Positions 21,492 through 33,231 of a DNA stretch of 64,000 nt are shown here, piece by piece. The DNA comes from Dryocosmus kuriphilus. Taxonomy: Eukaryota > Arthropoda > Insecta > Hymenoptera > Cynipidae. A model generated the notes under the pieces. That model was given only the letters and a program-made list of their open reading frames with translations. It was not told the origin of the DNA and did no database searches. Each line of letters opens with the position of its first letter. Within the stretch, counting starts at the first letter, position 1. A program made the position numbers and the translations under genes. The stretch spans positions 13,997,494-14,061,493 of the forward strand of contig CM076192.1 of NCBI GenBank assembly GCA_038277395.1. The letters run 5' to 3'.

Positions 21492-22725
21492 ACAATTTTG
21501 TTTTAAACACAACCAGCTTGTAATTGATACCACTCTAAGATGAATAAGTTTGATTTCAAGGCCTTCAAAATTGTATAATTTACCACTGAAAGCGATTAGA
21601 ATTCAACCCTTGAAATTTGGAAGAAAAATTATATGGAATTGAAATATAATAGTTTTTGAAAATTTGTAAATTAAAACCTTTTAAGATTTATCAATATGTT
21701 TCGAATTCTGAGTGCGTGAATGTTTACAGATTGTTCAATTATTTATAGGATAAAAAATGGATAAAAAAGTTCGAACCGTTCAAAATTGAATAATATTTAA
21801 TTAAGATATTGAAAACTGGTTTAAATTTTAAATATACATCTTTCAAAATTAGACAATTCCAAAATCCAATTTTTAATTATAATATCAAAACTTCTCCTTA
21901 GAATTTCAAATTTAAATTGTTCAAAATATTGTAGAATATTGGAAAGTGTTGAATAAGTTATACTTGATTTTTAAATTAACTGATAACATTAACGCTACTT
22001 ATAAAAAAGTGCAACTTACTGAAAGAAGTAACTTTAATTTTCCTTAAAAGTTACTTTAAACAACAACCCTCCTGATTTTTGAAATTTTTAAATAAATGGA
22101 GATGGCTAAAAAAAAGTTATGTAAGCGAAATGTTTTGACATGTAAACAGCAATATGTTTAAGAATATATAAATAAATGATAATATGAATAAGTACTTTTA
22201 ACGCTTTAGTGTTAAGAATATTTTTTATTAATCGAAATCAAAATAAATATTATAATTCAATTATATATATTAAAATATGTATATATGTTTAACTTTAATT
22301 TTAATTACAATAATTCAAATTAATTTTATTTCTTATTTATTATTTTTAACTTTCATTCTAATTAAATTAACATTTTCGTAACTAATTATAACACAGAATA
22401 ATTCTTACGAATTCATATTTGCCTTGCCTGCGAGTTTACCATACAAAATCAACAGAATTGAATCCATCATCGAGAGACATATTATCTTTTTAATTTAAAC
22501 GGTTATAATCTAAGAATTTTTCAATTTCCATTTCTAAATTTATCATTTTTACGATATATTTAATTTTTCAGTGTTTACTCGAGGTTCATTAAATATTTTA
22601 AATATAACGGTCAATTTCAAATATATATATTATATAGAAAATGAATAAGAGATTTAAATTTGAACTAGAAACAATGAATATTTTCTATTTTTGTATAATA
22701 CTTGCTTATACAACAAAGGGATATA
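21492..22725. other. AT-rich, nothing recognised
   Basis: Very AT-rich DNA with short poly-A/T tracts. No gene or repeat unit was identified. Confidence 0.6.
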
Positions 22726-23908
22726 AAAAAATCTGGCCGCTCCGCGGGCGCATTCTCATCGCGCGCTTCGCGCGAAGTATGAGCAAGCCCTAGGGCGCGC
22801 GGTCTGGTGGTCGTCGTCGCGCTTCGCGCTCCGATATATTTAAGCCTCGCGCTTTGCGCTCAGATATTTTTGGTCCTTGCACATCGTGCTCGGTATTCGT
22901 TACTTAAGTCTTAAAATTTCAAAACACCTACTTTTAATGAGATTACTAAATTTGAATCTTTTATTAAAAATTACAAAAGAAATTATTTTACATAAGGCTC
23001 TATCGACCTTAAGGAATACATTCCCATCATGACACTCGCGCTTCGCGCTCGACTATTAAGGTTTTTTTAAACACATTGTAAATTGGTAAAGTTTTTTTGT
23101 GATTTTCCAAATTTTCACAATGCAGGGTTTCGATTCTTCAAAATAAACCGCCGAGTCTTATGAATAAATTTTGTAGTTCTTTCCAAGGTGAACAATTCCC
23201 CTTGTTAATATTTTCTCGTATCTCTCATAGTTTTTCTGAAAATTGGATTTGTTTGTATTTAATGACATATTTCGCGAATATCTCAAAAAATATACATTTT
23301 TACAAAAAAATGAAAGAGAGAAAATTTATAGATCTTTTTGAGTTAAACAACTTTGTTTATTATCATTTTGTTCATGTCTTACATAGTTTGGCGGGAAATT
23401 TGAATTTTTTATTTTTAATAACGTTTTCTCGATTAAAACAAAAACCGTGCATTTTATCAAAAAATGGTTAATACAAAATTTGTAGATATTTCTGAGCTGA
23501 ATAACTTTGTTCATTATCATTTTTTTCGTATCGTGAATATTTTGTCAAGAAACCGCAGTTTTTTATTTTTAATAACGTTTTCTCGATTAAAATAAAAGCC
23601 GTGAATTTTATCAAAAAATGGTTATAACAAAATTTGTAGACTTTTTTGAGTTGAAGAATTTTATTCTTTACCGTTTTTTTGTATTTCACATAGTTTAGCT
23701 AGAAAATGGACTCTTTGATTTTGTGAAAACTGTTTTTGATGGATAAATCCATAACCACTGGTCAAAACCCGCTGGTTAGGGAACTCGTTCTTATTTTTTA
23801 CGCTTTAAAGAAGTATGCCAAAGCGTAATCCAATCCGATTAGTCCTTCGAAAGTTATCGTGGGAACACATAAAACTAATACCTTCTCATTGAGATGAGAA
23901 TGTAAAAA
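22726..23908 (-). mobile_element. Helentron/DINE-like non-autonomous element, copy a
   Basis: This is the reverse orientation of copy b. The hairpin end is at 22731-22750 (ATCTGGCCGCTCCGCGGG, diverged), followed by GCGCGCTTCGCGCG-type palindromes. Diverged internal units of about 130 bp lie at 23160-23690. The other end is GATGAGAATGTAAAAA at 23908. The GTCT/GTCG microsatellite is largely missing. Small frames at 23160-23689 are repeat artefacts. Confidence 0.6.
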
Positions 23909-24540
23909 GAGGAAATATTTAACAATAAAAGACTAAAATTTTCTATTTATACTTGAAAGATATAATTCTGAACAAAATACTCTGAAAATACTCGGGAAAA
24001 AATTTTCAAGTTTTCACAGGTTTTCAAAAGTCCCAAAAGTAAATTTAGAAGGGTCCCTTTCACTTTAAATAGGTAGATGCCTACAAATCTTTATCTGTGT
24101 AGACATCTTTTGTACAACAAAGCAGGTAGGCTGCAACGGCAGACAATTGTGTGCAATTCCGAAGGTTCATTGCTCAAGGACATATACTTTTTGCAATAAG
24201 TTTGAGGTGCTTATAGATTTTATAAATTTCGTCGAAAAAGCTGGATAAATCGACACTTAGTTTTTCATAACGTTCATGTAAAAATTAAGTGAATAAAAAT
24301 TTGTATTTTGTCACCACAAATAATTAAATCACTCAATGGATATATCTATCGTGGAATTATCATATTGGAATTTCCAAACTATGTCCGATTCTACAGTTTT
24401 TATGTAAAAAAATGTAAAAATAATTAAAGCATTCCAATATAGGTAAAAATATGATGTATAGTTTATAGTATTCTAATCCAAAAAAATATATCGACCGAGA
24501 ACCGGACACTGTTTTTCTAGGGTGGTCCAAAAAATTATAA
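23909..24540. other. Spacer between two opposed Helentron-like copies, with dispersed repeat
   Basis: The second copy of the dispersed repeat (19897-20180) lies at 24228-24495. The rest is AT-rich DNA without features. Confidence 0.6.
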
Positions 24541-24660
24541 TTTTTTACATTCTCATCAGAGAAGGTATTAGATTTATGCAAAATTTGACTTTCGCGGATT
24601 TCATGAAATCGCCACGTTTTGAGACCTCCTGAATCCGAAAAAAAACGGTTTTTACGACGG

Positions 24661-24722
24661 TGTCTGTCTGTCTGTTGTCGTCGTCGTCGTCGTCGTTGTT
24701 GTCGTCGTTGTCGTCGTCGGAG
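24661..24722 (+). repeat. GTCT/GTCG microsatellite in copy b
   Basis: (GTCT)3 followed by (GTC)n with GTT interruptions. The complementary tract is at 63480-63540 in copy f, and a shortened one is in the partial copy at 33185-33231. Confidence 0.9.
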
Positions 24723-25537
24723 TCTGTTCCACGATAACTTTCGAAAGACTAATCGGATTGGAGTGCGCTTTGGTACACTTCTTTAAGGGGTAAAAGAAAG
24801 GACTAGTTCGTTAACCAGCGGTTTTTGACCAACGGTGATGGTTTTATCCATCAAAAAATGTTTTCACAAAATCAAAAAATCCATTTTCCGGCTAAACTAT
24901 GAGAGATACAAAAAAAATGTAAGAAAGTAAAATTGTTCATCTTAAAAAAATCTACAAATTTTGTCTCAGCCGTTTTTTGATAAAATGAACGTTTTTTGAT
25001 TTAATCAAGAAAACGCTATTAAAATTAAAAAACTCTGGTTTCCTGCCAAAATATTCAAGATAAAAAAAAATGGCTAAGAACAAAGTTGTTCAATTTAAAA
25101 AGATCTACAAATCTTGTTTCAACCATTTTTTGATAAAATGCACGGTTCTTGTTTTAATCGATAAAACGTTATTAAAAATAAAAAATTTCAAATTTCCCGC
25201 CAAACTATGGAAGATACGGAAAAATAATAATAAAACAAAGTTGTTCGCCTTTAAAGGTCTACAAATTTGCTCTCTAACATTTTTTTGAGCAGACGCGTAG
25301 TTTTTGAGTTATTCGTGAAATATGTTATGAAATATAAAGAAAACCACTTTTCAGGAAAACTGTGCAAAACATGAGAAAATATTAACAAGCAGAATTGTTC
25401 ACCTTGGAAAGAGCTACAAAATTTATTTATAAGACTCATCGTTTTACTTTTAAGAATCGAAATCCTCTATTGTGAAAATTTGGAAAATCACTAAAAAACT
25501 TTTCCAATCTACAATGTGTTTTAAAAAAATGTAATTA

Positions 25538-25810
25538 TCGAGCGCGAAGCGCGAGTGTCATGATGAGAATGTATTCCTTAAGGGCGATAGAGCCTTAAGT
25601 AAAATAATTTCTTTTGTAATTTTTAATTTAAAGGTTTATACGATCCATAAACACCGAGCGCGTAGCGCGAGGTGAATAATCTATCGAGCGCGAAGCGCGA
25701 GTGCCGTAAATAAGGTATCGAGCGCGAAGCGCGAGTGCCAACAGACGCGCGCCCTAGGCGCGCTCATACTGCGCGCGATAAGAATTTGCCCGCGAAGCGG
25801 GCAGATTTTT
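25538..25810 (+). repeat. Cluster of GCGC palindromes and 3' stem-loop of copy b
   Basis: Short hairpins TCGAGCGCGAAGCGCGAG (near 25548, 25684, 25720), CGAGCGCGTAGCGCGAGG (near 25654), GCGCGCCCTAGGCGCGC (near 25747) and the terminal GCCCGCGAAGCGGGC form a GC-rich end in otherwise AT-rich DNA. Copies a, d, e and f share it. Confidence 0.85.
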
Positions 25811-27279
25811 ATTTTTTGAAGTCTCACGATATCACGATATTAAAATTCAATTTGTATTTTAAAACTCCAAATTTATACAATATTCAGAACTTGTGAGTTT
25901 AAAAAACCATTTAAAAAATAAGTTTGGAACAAATCACATAATTTTTGCAAATTCTAATCGCCATTTTCAATTTTGAATTTTCTATGCAATATCTGAGACT
26001 TTTTACGCAGAAAACCTCAAGAAAATGAGTTTTATACAAATCGGAGCATTTAAAAAGGATGTTTTGCCGCTATTCTTAACTTAAATTTTTTTATGCAATA
26101 TTTGGAATTTTCGACTCAAAAAACCGTCAAGTAATGAATTTTATACAAATCGGATTTCTTCGTCTTTTGGACAGTTTTCGATAGGCTCTATCGCACTATC
26201 AAACGCAACAGTCGCGGATATTTCATCGTTTCGGACGTTGCAGTCTACTTTTTTTCTTGTGAACCAGTGACTATCCCACTATGAAACTTACAGAACTTTT
26301 AAACCATATTTAGACCTTCATTTGACCAAAAACTAGAAGCCATCAAAAATCGAAAGTTTTGAGTTTTTTAATTATCATATGTATAGGAACTTGAACAATA
26401 TTAAATTATCTTTTATATATTTGACTTTAAACATGCAAAACTGAAATTTTTCTTACTTAAAATGTTCTTAAAAATGTAAAACATGAAATCAGAAGCTTAG
26501 GTACTTGAAGATTGTGCAACTTAAAATTTAAAACCTCCAAAAAGAACTGACCATTTAAAAAATGTGGTAAAAATCAAACAATTTTGGGAGCCAATTGGGG
26601 CCTCGAAAATTAAATTATTTTTGAACCATTTATAAGTATTCAAAAAAATACTATCTCTCGAGTGCAAATGTAATAAATATTCGAAGTTCTCAGCATAATT
26701 TTTAAATCTTGAACACCTTTCTTATCAGTTCAATTATCCTCAAGTTTTGATTTTAGAAGGTCGACAATTTTTAAAATTCTTATTATAAAATAAAAACGGA
26801 TTTGTCGGATATATATTTAGAAACTTTGTTGGTGTACTTGACAAATTTAGCTCTTAAAAAACTTAAATTATCCAAGATCCTACAAAGATGATTGATTTGA
26901 AGGGAAGCAACAAAAACGTACACATGTTTAACAACCTCACAAAATTACAAAAAATCTATAATCGTTTAGTTTTTCGAGAAAAGTGTCACCATTTAAATTT
27001 TCCAAAATGATAAAAATCAATAGTTAATACCATTTAATAAATTTCTTAAATAATTATTTGGATACTTTTGTATACAATGACAGTTAAGTTAATTATTGAT
27101 ATTAAATTCTCATGATACTTCGCAAGTATGTTTAACAAATTACCTACCATTTGAGAAATTTTCTATTTATATATTTATTTTCAAATGAAATATTGCTTGA
27201 AACAACTGGTGTATGTAATGCATAGTTAAAATAATATCCGTGAGTTAGAAATATACGTTATAGGAAAACAGTGAGTTGT
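25811..27279. other. AT-rich, with one short tandem duplication
   Basis: A 60-bp segment ending TTTTATACAAATCGGA occurs twice, at about 25983-26043 and 26093-26154. No genes are seen. Confidence 0.6.
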
Positions 27280-27301
27280 GGGGGGGGGGGGGGGGGGGGG
27301 G
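27280..27301. repeat. Poly-G run of 22
   Basis: 22 consecutive G in AT-rich DNA. Length may be unreliable in the assembly. Confidence 0.95.
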
Positions 27302-27410
27302 ATTACTCGTATACTCCTAAATTTTCAATAGAATAGGCGCTGTACTGCAAAATGTTTTTTTTATTGAGTACCATGCGCACTTTTCTGGAAAAACCAGAAT
27401 AATGAATATG

Positions 27411-27620
27411 TCGAACCTGAAATTTCTTTAGCTTTAATCGAAAAAACATTCTATTATTTTGCTTTCATATAATACAAAACAATTTTGTTCGTGATCTTGA
27501 ATTTAAAAATTTTTTTTGATCCTGAAACGCTTTAAAAACCACAAAAATATTTGTTTGCCATGAAAGCAAAATAATAATGGAATGTTGCTTTGATTCAAAA
27601 TGAAGAAATTTCAAGTTCGA
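27411..27620. mobile_element. Foldback/hairpin element, 58-61-bp arms
   Basis: The arm 27411-27468 (TCGAACCTGAAATTTC...TTTGCTTTCAT) is complementary to 27560-27620 with some mismatches. The spacer is about 90 bp. This could be a small MITE or a remnant stem. Confidence 0.6.
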
Positions 27621-28701
27621 AGTATTGAATCTTTTCCAAAAAAGTGTGCATTTAACTCAATTCCAAAAAACATGTTTTTTTGCACAACTTCAAAAAATCT
27701 TGAATTGAGAAAATTTTCTTTAAATTGCAAAAAATTTATGTTTTCAGATCTAAGAGCCGAAACGAAGGTACCAACCGATTGGAAAATTGAAAAAAAATTG
27801 TCGCTCTTAATTTTTACAGTCAAAGTCATGTATGCCTTATTGCGCAGAACTGAAAAATCCCCATTTTTCATTTTCCTAGGTCCTAAAGCACTTGTGTAAG
27901 GCAAGCACCATGACCGGCCCAGTACAACGTTTTGGCATATTTCAGACGTGATCCAAAGTCGTATTAACTTTGTAGGCTAATTTACCTTTTGTACAAACCC
28001 TTGATCTTTAAAATCGTCTAAGTCCCTTGAACTTGAATCATTAAAATATCATAATATAACAAAAAGTAAAGTTACACATTTTTAAAGCCTTGATCATTTT
28101 CATCTCAGGGTTGGCAGGAATATCAGACTCTATAAATCGGGGCGATAGCGATTCTACAAAATCAAACTCTACATCTGAAAACTCTACAACGCAAACGGTA
28201 CACCGTTTGATTCTACACAATCATATTCATTGAAAAAATATAATATTTTAAATGTTTTTTGAAATGTTTTTTGAGTCGAGAACAGTTGAACTTACATTAA
28301 AAATTATTTTTCCCTTGAACATAAAAAAATAAACGCGCGTGGCGCGTGAACGATTTTGCTAGTTTAATTAAAAAGCAAATTATATTTTGCGAAATTTTGA
28401 ATAACGAATGAAATCTTCTTTTAGAAGCATGTTCTCAAAAAAAAAAAAAACATTTTATGTACAAATTATCTAAGGGCAGAAATAAAAATTTGCGTTTTAA
28501 TAAAGCTCGGTTTTCAGAAAAAGTGATTCTAAAACAGAAAATCCAAAATGTAATTATATGTAACGAATTACCCAAAAAGGATTAGAATGATAAGAAGATG
28601 CCTCCAATAATCCGATTATATTAAGGCTCATTTGAAAGCATATTTTTCTTGTTCAGAGCTATACATATACGTATATAATAAATGTCTCAGGACTCTGTAC
28701 A
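27621..28701. other. Unassigned
   Basis: Overlapping frames of about 98 codons on both strands (27600-27904) have no recognisable product. Poly-A is at 28439-28450. The rest is AT-rich. Confidence 0.5.
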
Positions 28702-28789
28702 ATCCCAGTCAGACATTGCCAGTGGCCACCCGATCGTAACAATTGGACCAATATTGGCCCACCCTCGGCATACGACGGCTGTCAGCCGG

Positions 28790-29815
28790 CTTTGAGACAA
28801 TATCAGCAGGACAAATGGTCCAAAGCTTGTCCAACTGTCAGAGCGAGCATCGAGCCAGAGCTGGCAGCCAACATTAAGCTAATTTTGGCATAACAAATGG
28901 ACCGGCGCTTGCCCGACTCTCAGACCAAGTATCAAGTCAGTGCTGGCAGCCAACATTGGAACGGTTTTGGCATAAAAAACGGACCAACGCTTGCTCGACT
29001 GTCAGACTGAGCATTAAGCCACAGCTGGCAGCCAAGATTGGACCTGTTTTGGCATAAAAAACGGACCAACGCTTGCCCGACTTTTAGACCGATGGTTAAG
29101 CCAAAGCTGGTAGCCAATGATAGGCCAGTACTGACGCAATAATTGGTCCCCAGTCACACATTGCCACTGGCCAGTCGATCGTAACAATTGGACCAATATT
29201 GGTCCACCCTCGGTATACGACGGCTTTTAGCCGGCTTTGAGCCAATATCGGCAGGACAAATGGTCCAAAGCTTGTCCAACTGTCAGAGCGAGCATCGAGC
29301 CAGAGCTGGCAGCCAAAATTAGGCCAGTATTGGCATACCAAATGGTCCAACGCTTGCCCGACTGTCAGAGAGAGTATCAAGTCAGATATGGCAGCCAACA
29401 TTAGGCCAGTATTGGCATACCAAATAGACCAACGCTTGTCCGACTGGCAGGGCGAGTATCAAGCCAGATATGGCAGCCAATATCGGGCCAGTATTGGCAT
29501 ACCAAATGGACCAATGCTTGTGTGACTTTCAGAGCGAGCATCAAGCCGGAGCTGGCAGCCAACATTAAGCTAATTTTGGCATAAAAAATGGACCGGCGTT
29601 TGCCCGACTCTCAGACCAAGTATCAAGTCAGAGCTGGCAGCCAACATTGGACTTTTTTTGGCATAAAAAACGGACCAACGCTTGCTCGACTGTCAGACTG
29701 AGCATTAAGCCACAGCGAGCAGCCAATATTGGGCCTGTTTTGGCGTAACAAACGGACCAACGCTTGCCCGACTTTTAGACCGATGGTTAAGCCAAAGCTG
29801 GTAGCCAATGACATG
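28790..29815. repeat. 82-bp minisatellite with higher-order duplication
   Basis: The unit core is GAGCTGGCAGCCAACATT, then TTTTGGCATAAAAAACGGAC, CAACGCTTGCCCGACTGTCA. GGCAGCCAA-type marks recur at about 28863, 28944, 29026, 29107, 29307, 29389, 29470, 29552, 29635, 29720 and 29802. The leading block CACATTGCCACTGGCC...TTGAGCCAATATCGGC at 29155-29260 repeats 28711-28805, so a larger segment of about 445 bp was duplicated. Frames of 60-101 codons here are artefacts. Confidence 0.85.
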
Positions 29816-30650
29816 AGAATAATTTTAAAATAAGTAATATATTTAAAATTAAATTATCGAAATTTAATATTCTTGAAATTTCCGACATTATAAAACTCTG
29901 GAAATTTAAAATTCCCAAAACCATGAAACTCTTGAATTGTTAAATTATCGATATTATATAATATTATAACACCGAATTTCTTTTTTCGGGTGTTTTATAA
30001 CTTAGGAAATTTTGTAATTTCAAATATTTTAAATTTCAAGAACTGTATAAATTTGTGAATTTAACATTTGTGTAGTTTTGTAATGTTGAGAATAATGGAT
30101 TTTTTAAATTATAATTAAATTTACAAATACATAAAAATTTCATAATTTTATACTTAAAAAAGCATTCTTTCATTACAAAAGGATAAATTTTGAACCCATA
30201 AATTATTCAAATCTCTAAAGCCGAAATTTTTGATGAAATGGGTCATAAACATTTGTCAAACGGCCTTGCAGCAGTACCTTATTTGTTCGATTTTTTCCCG
30301 TGTAAGCCATGTTAAGTTAAGTTAGCCGTGAGGCTTTAGGCGTTAGGAAGGTTAGGAGTAGGAATTAGGAATGCGAATGAGGGGTGTTCGATCCCGATGC
30401 GAATAAAAAAATTTTAAGAGCGTGCGATTATAATTAGTGTAAATGTAAATAAGTGATTGTGTACATTAAATAGTGAATAATTGTTTACTTAAATATGTTA
30501 ACAGAATAGAGTATTAAAATAATAATAACATGAAATATATTTTTTTAGCCCAAGCCTAAAAACTAGGATGTGGAATTAGGGATTATTGTTTTTCCCATAA
30601 ATATACACTTCATTCTTAATTATTTAAGGTTCTCTATAATAGGTAGGTTA

Positions 30651-30755
30651 TATTGGTTGTCAACGGTGGCCCAATGCTGGCAACCGTTATATCGGTTACC
30701 AATAGTGGCCCAATGCTGGTGCCGTTATATCGGTTGCCAACGTTGGGCCAATGAT
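30651..30755. repeat. Short tandem repeat of about 38 bp
   Basis: Nearly three units containing GGCCCAATGCTGG and CCGTTATATCGGTT. Confidence 0.75.
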
Positions 30756-30851
30756 TTTCCACGTTATCATCCCCAACTCTTGACCAGCAGTCGGCAAACG
30801 GCAACCGATGCTGGACCGTTGTTGGACCAGTTGTAAAATTCTGACTGGGAT

Positions 30852-32194
30852 GTCTCGAAACTTTAAACTGAATGACTGCAGGTTTCAATATCCTAACTTG
30901 TATATTTTTGGAAAATGTACATTTGAACCACTTCGTTTGAACGTCAATACCTATTATGCGTTTCATTTACGAAGGTCGCACTTAATTTCGTCACTTATTC
31001 TACTCTCAACTACTAAGTGAAGAAAAATCGCAAAAAATCGGGACGTAGATTAAAAGAAACCTTATCAATGCGCAATCTACCTAAAAATCATTTTCAATTT
31101 TATTTATTTTGATTTGGTCTTGTTTTGTTTAACCTGAAAATGCTATTTACATTGATTATGGGTTTGCGGGTTGCTTGCAGATTAACCCGACGACCCGCAA
31201 TGCGAGAACCCGAAACGACCCGACAGAGTTATGAGCAATTGAGTGAAGGTACCAAAATTTACAATATAATTCGAGAATGGATTTTTTTCACGGATTTAAT
31301 ATAATTTTCAACGTTTTTCTGATTTAAATTTCGAATTTGACATGTTGATTTCACTTCGGTTACAAAGAGATCACACCTCAAATCGACTCCTAAACATTAA
31401 AAAATTTATTAAAAATACCCTAACATGGAGGCATAACATTTTATTGTTTTAATCGGTTCCATTTGGGATGAAAGAATCCTCATCAGAGAAACAGACCCAG
31501 CGAAGAACAGAAGACAAAGTAAGGGCCAAAATCATTCCTCATCTACTCACATTTTTTAAAGTTGGTATTTGAATTTTAAAGAATACTTGAAATTTCCATA
31601 CATATGAAACTTCATTTACTTTTTGGAAATATCAAATACAAGCACTTTAGGTATCAGTGCAAATATTACATTTTACGAGATTATTTAATTTTCGATTATT
31701 GTAGTGAAATTTCGATAACAGTAGAATGTACATTTCAAAACCATTTTTTTTTTAAATTTAAATGACAGCTTTGAAATTTCTAACATGTTTACAATTTTCC
31801 AAGTCATGAGTTTGAAACTTCAGACACGTTTTGAATGTTCAAATTCAGGTGTAAAAATTTTCAAAATCGCATCAAATTTTACAAAAGCTTTTGGAATTTA
31901 CTACATTTTTGTACCGTAAAATTACGCAAATTGTAAACAGTGCACGCCTAAACGTGAACCAATTTCACTGAAAAGAGTTTCCACATTTCGGTTTCTTTTT
32001 GATTCTGTTTTGGGGATACTTCCGAGAATTTTAAGCCTACAATGAAACAATCTATTAGATTCTTCTTTTAAAAAACCAAATCTTAATATTCTTTTTTCTA
32101 TTTTTTTAATATTTTGAGCTTATTTTGAAATGAAAAGTTAAAGAAATTGGGAGAACGAAATTGACCTTTTCCTTGGTTTTCATGCAAGTATATT
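30852..32194. other. Unassigned AT-rich DNA
   Basis: No gene or repeat was recognised. A purine-rich ACCCGACGACCCGCAA stretch near 31185 is unexplained. Confidence 0.5.
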
Positions 32195-32956
32195 CTACAC
32201 TCGCGTTTCGAGCTCGATACGTTATTTACCTCGTACTACGCACTCCGTGTTTGTACACCCCTCTACATTTGTGCGGAAAGACCTTCTGGAATTAAAGATC
32301 AAACCATTCACTAGTGTAATATAGTAATTTTGAATTTTTCGTTAAAGCTCCTTCGGCTTTAACAAATACATTCTCATCATGTGTCTCGCGCTTCACACTC
32401 GAATACAGTTTTGTCCAAAACATATTTTTTTTTTGCAATTTTGATGAAAATAACATTTTTTTATTTTTCGTAACATTTTTCACGATGAAAACAAAAACTA
32501 TGTGTCTTATCAAAAAATGGTCTGATGCAAATATGTAAACCTTTTTCACATAAATAATTTTTCATCTGAAGATTTTTTTCGCACCTCACATAGTTTCACC
32601 GGAAAATTTAATTCTTGATTTTTAATAATATTTTTCATGATTAAAACAAAACCCCCATACGTCATAACAAAAGTATGAAGAAACCGTTGATCAAAAAACA
32701 CTGGTTAACGAACTCGTCCTTTCTTTTTACGCCCTTAAGAAGTGTGCCAAAGTGCAATCCAATCCGATTAGTCCTTCAAAAGTTATCGTGCTGAAAAACA
32801 ACGACGACAACGACAGACAGACTCCAACGTGAAACATGTTTTTTCGGATTCAGGGGATCTAGAAACGTCGAGATTTCATGAAATCCACGAAAGTCAGTTT
32901 TCACATAAAATTATGTAATATATCCATACTTTCTCATTGAGACGAGAATGTAAAAA
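32195..32956 (-). mobile_element. Helentron-like element, copy c, truncated
   Basis: Diverged copy in the reverse orientation. It has TCGCGCTTCACACTCG near 32386, the internal units to 32660, the CGACAACGACAGACAG remnant of the microsatellite near 32806, and the end GACGAGAATGTAAAAA at 32956. The GC-hairpin end is missing or decayed before 32195. Confidence 0.6.
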
Positions 32957-33075
32957 TTTAAATTTACGTTCGTTTAAGAAGGGTCTAACAGAATTTTTCA
33001 TTATACAGTTAAAATACTCTGTAGAGCATTGTGAGAAATTTCAATTTTAACCTATTTTTGCAAGGTCAAACGTAT

Positions 33076-33231
33076 TTTTTTATTACATATCATCTTAACG
33101 AGACAGTATTAGTTTTCTGTGAAAACTGACTTTCGCGAAATCTCGACGTTTCGTGACCCCCTGAATCCGAAAAAACATGTTTAACGTTGGTGTCTGTCGG
33201 GCTTGTTGCCATCGTCGTCGTCGTCGACGTC
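33076..33231 (+). mobile_element. Helentron-like element, copy c2, 5' fragment
   Basis: It starts TACATATCATCTTAACGAGA (diverged), continues GACTTTCGCG..CTCGACGTTTCGTGACC, and breaks in the GTC microsatellite at about 33231, where Gypsy B begins. Confidence 0.6.

Larger units (their letters stand above)
24541..25810 (+). mobile_element. Helentron/DINE-like non-autonomous element, copy b (most complete)
   Basis: The 5' end is TTTTTTACATTCTCATCAGA and the 3' end is a perfect stem-loop GCCCGCGAAGCGGGC (25788-25802) followed by AGATTTTT. The motif ACATTCTCATC near the 5' end recurs inverted just inside the 3' hairpin region, as a subterminal inverted repeat. A GTCT/GTCG microsatellite (24661-24722) follows the 5' block. 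Then come about four diverged 125-130-bp units (GATAAAACGTTATTAAAAAT, CCCGCCAAACTATG, AAGATCTACAAATTTTG). Several GCGCGAAGCGCG palindromes lie near the 3' end. These features together match DINE-1/Helentron-associated elements. No Rep/helicase is encoded. Confidence 0.65.
28702..30851. mobile_element. 2.15-kb element with ATCCCAGTCAGA inverted ends and minisatellite content
   Basis: The left end ATCCCAGTCAGAC (28702) is complementary to the right end TCTGACTGGGAT (30840-30851 with the preceding T). Inside are an 82-bp minisatellite (28790-29815), AT-rich DNA (29816-30650) and a shorter repeat (30651-30755) using the same vocabulary (GGCCCAATGCTGG, TTGCCAAC). No transposase is seen. The superfamily and target duplication are unclear. 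Confidence 0.5.

Noticed and set aside
27600..27904. Overlapping 98-codon frames on both strands
   Set aside because: No domain, AT-driven composition, and one end lies in the foldback arm; left unassigned.
28932..29814. Minus-strand frames of 60-101 codons in the 82-bp minisatellite
   Set aside because: Repeat-driven open frames; no conserved start and no protein family.
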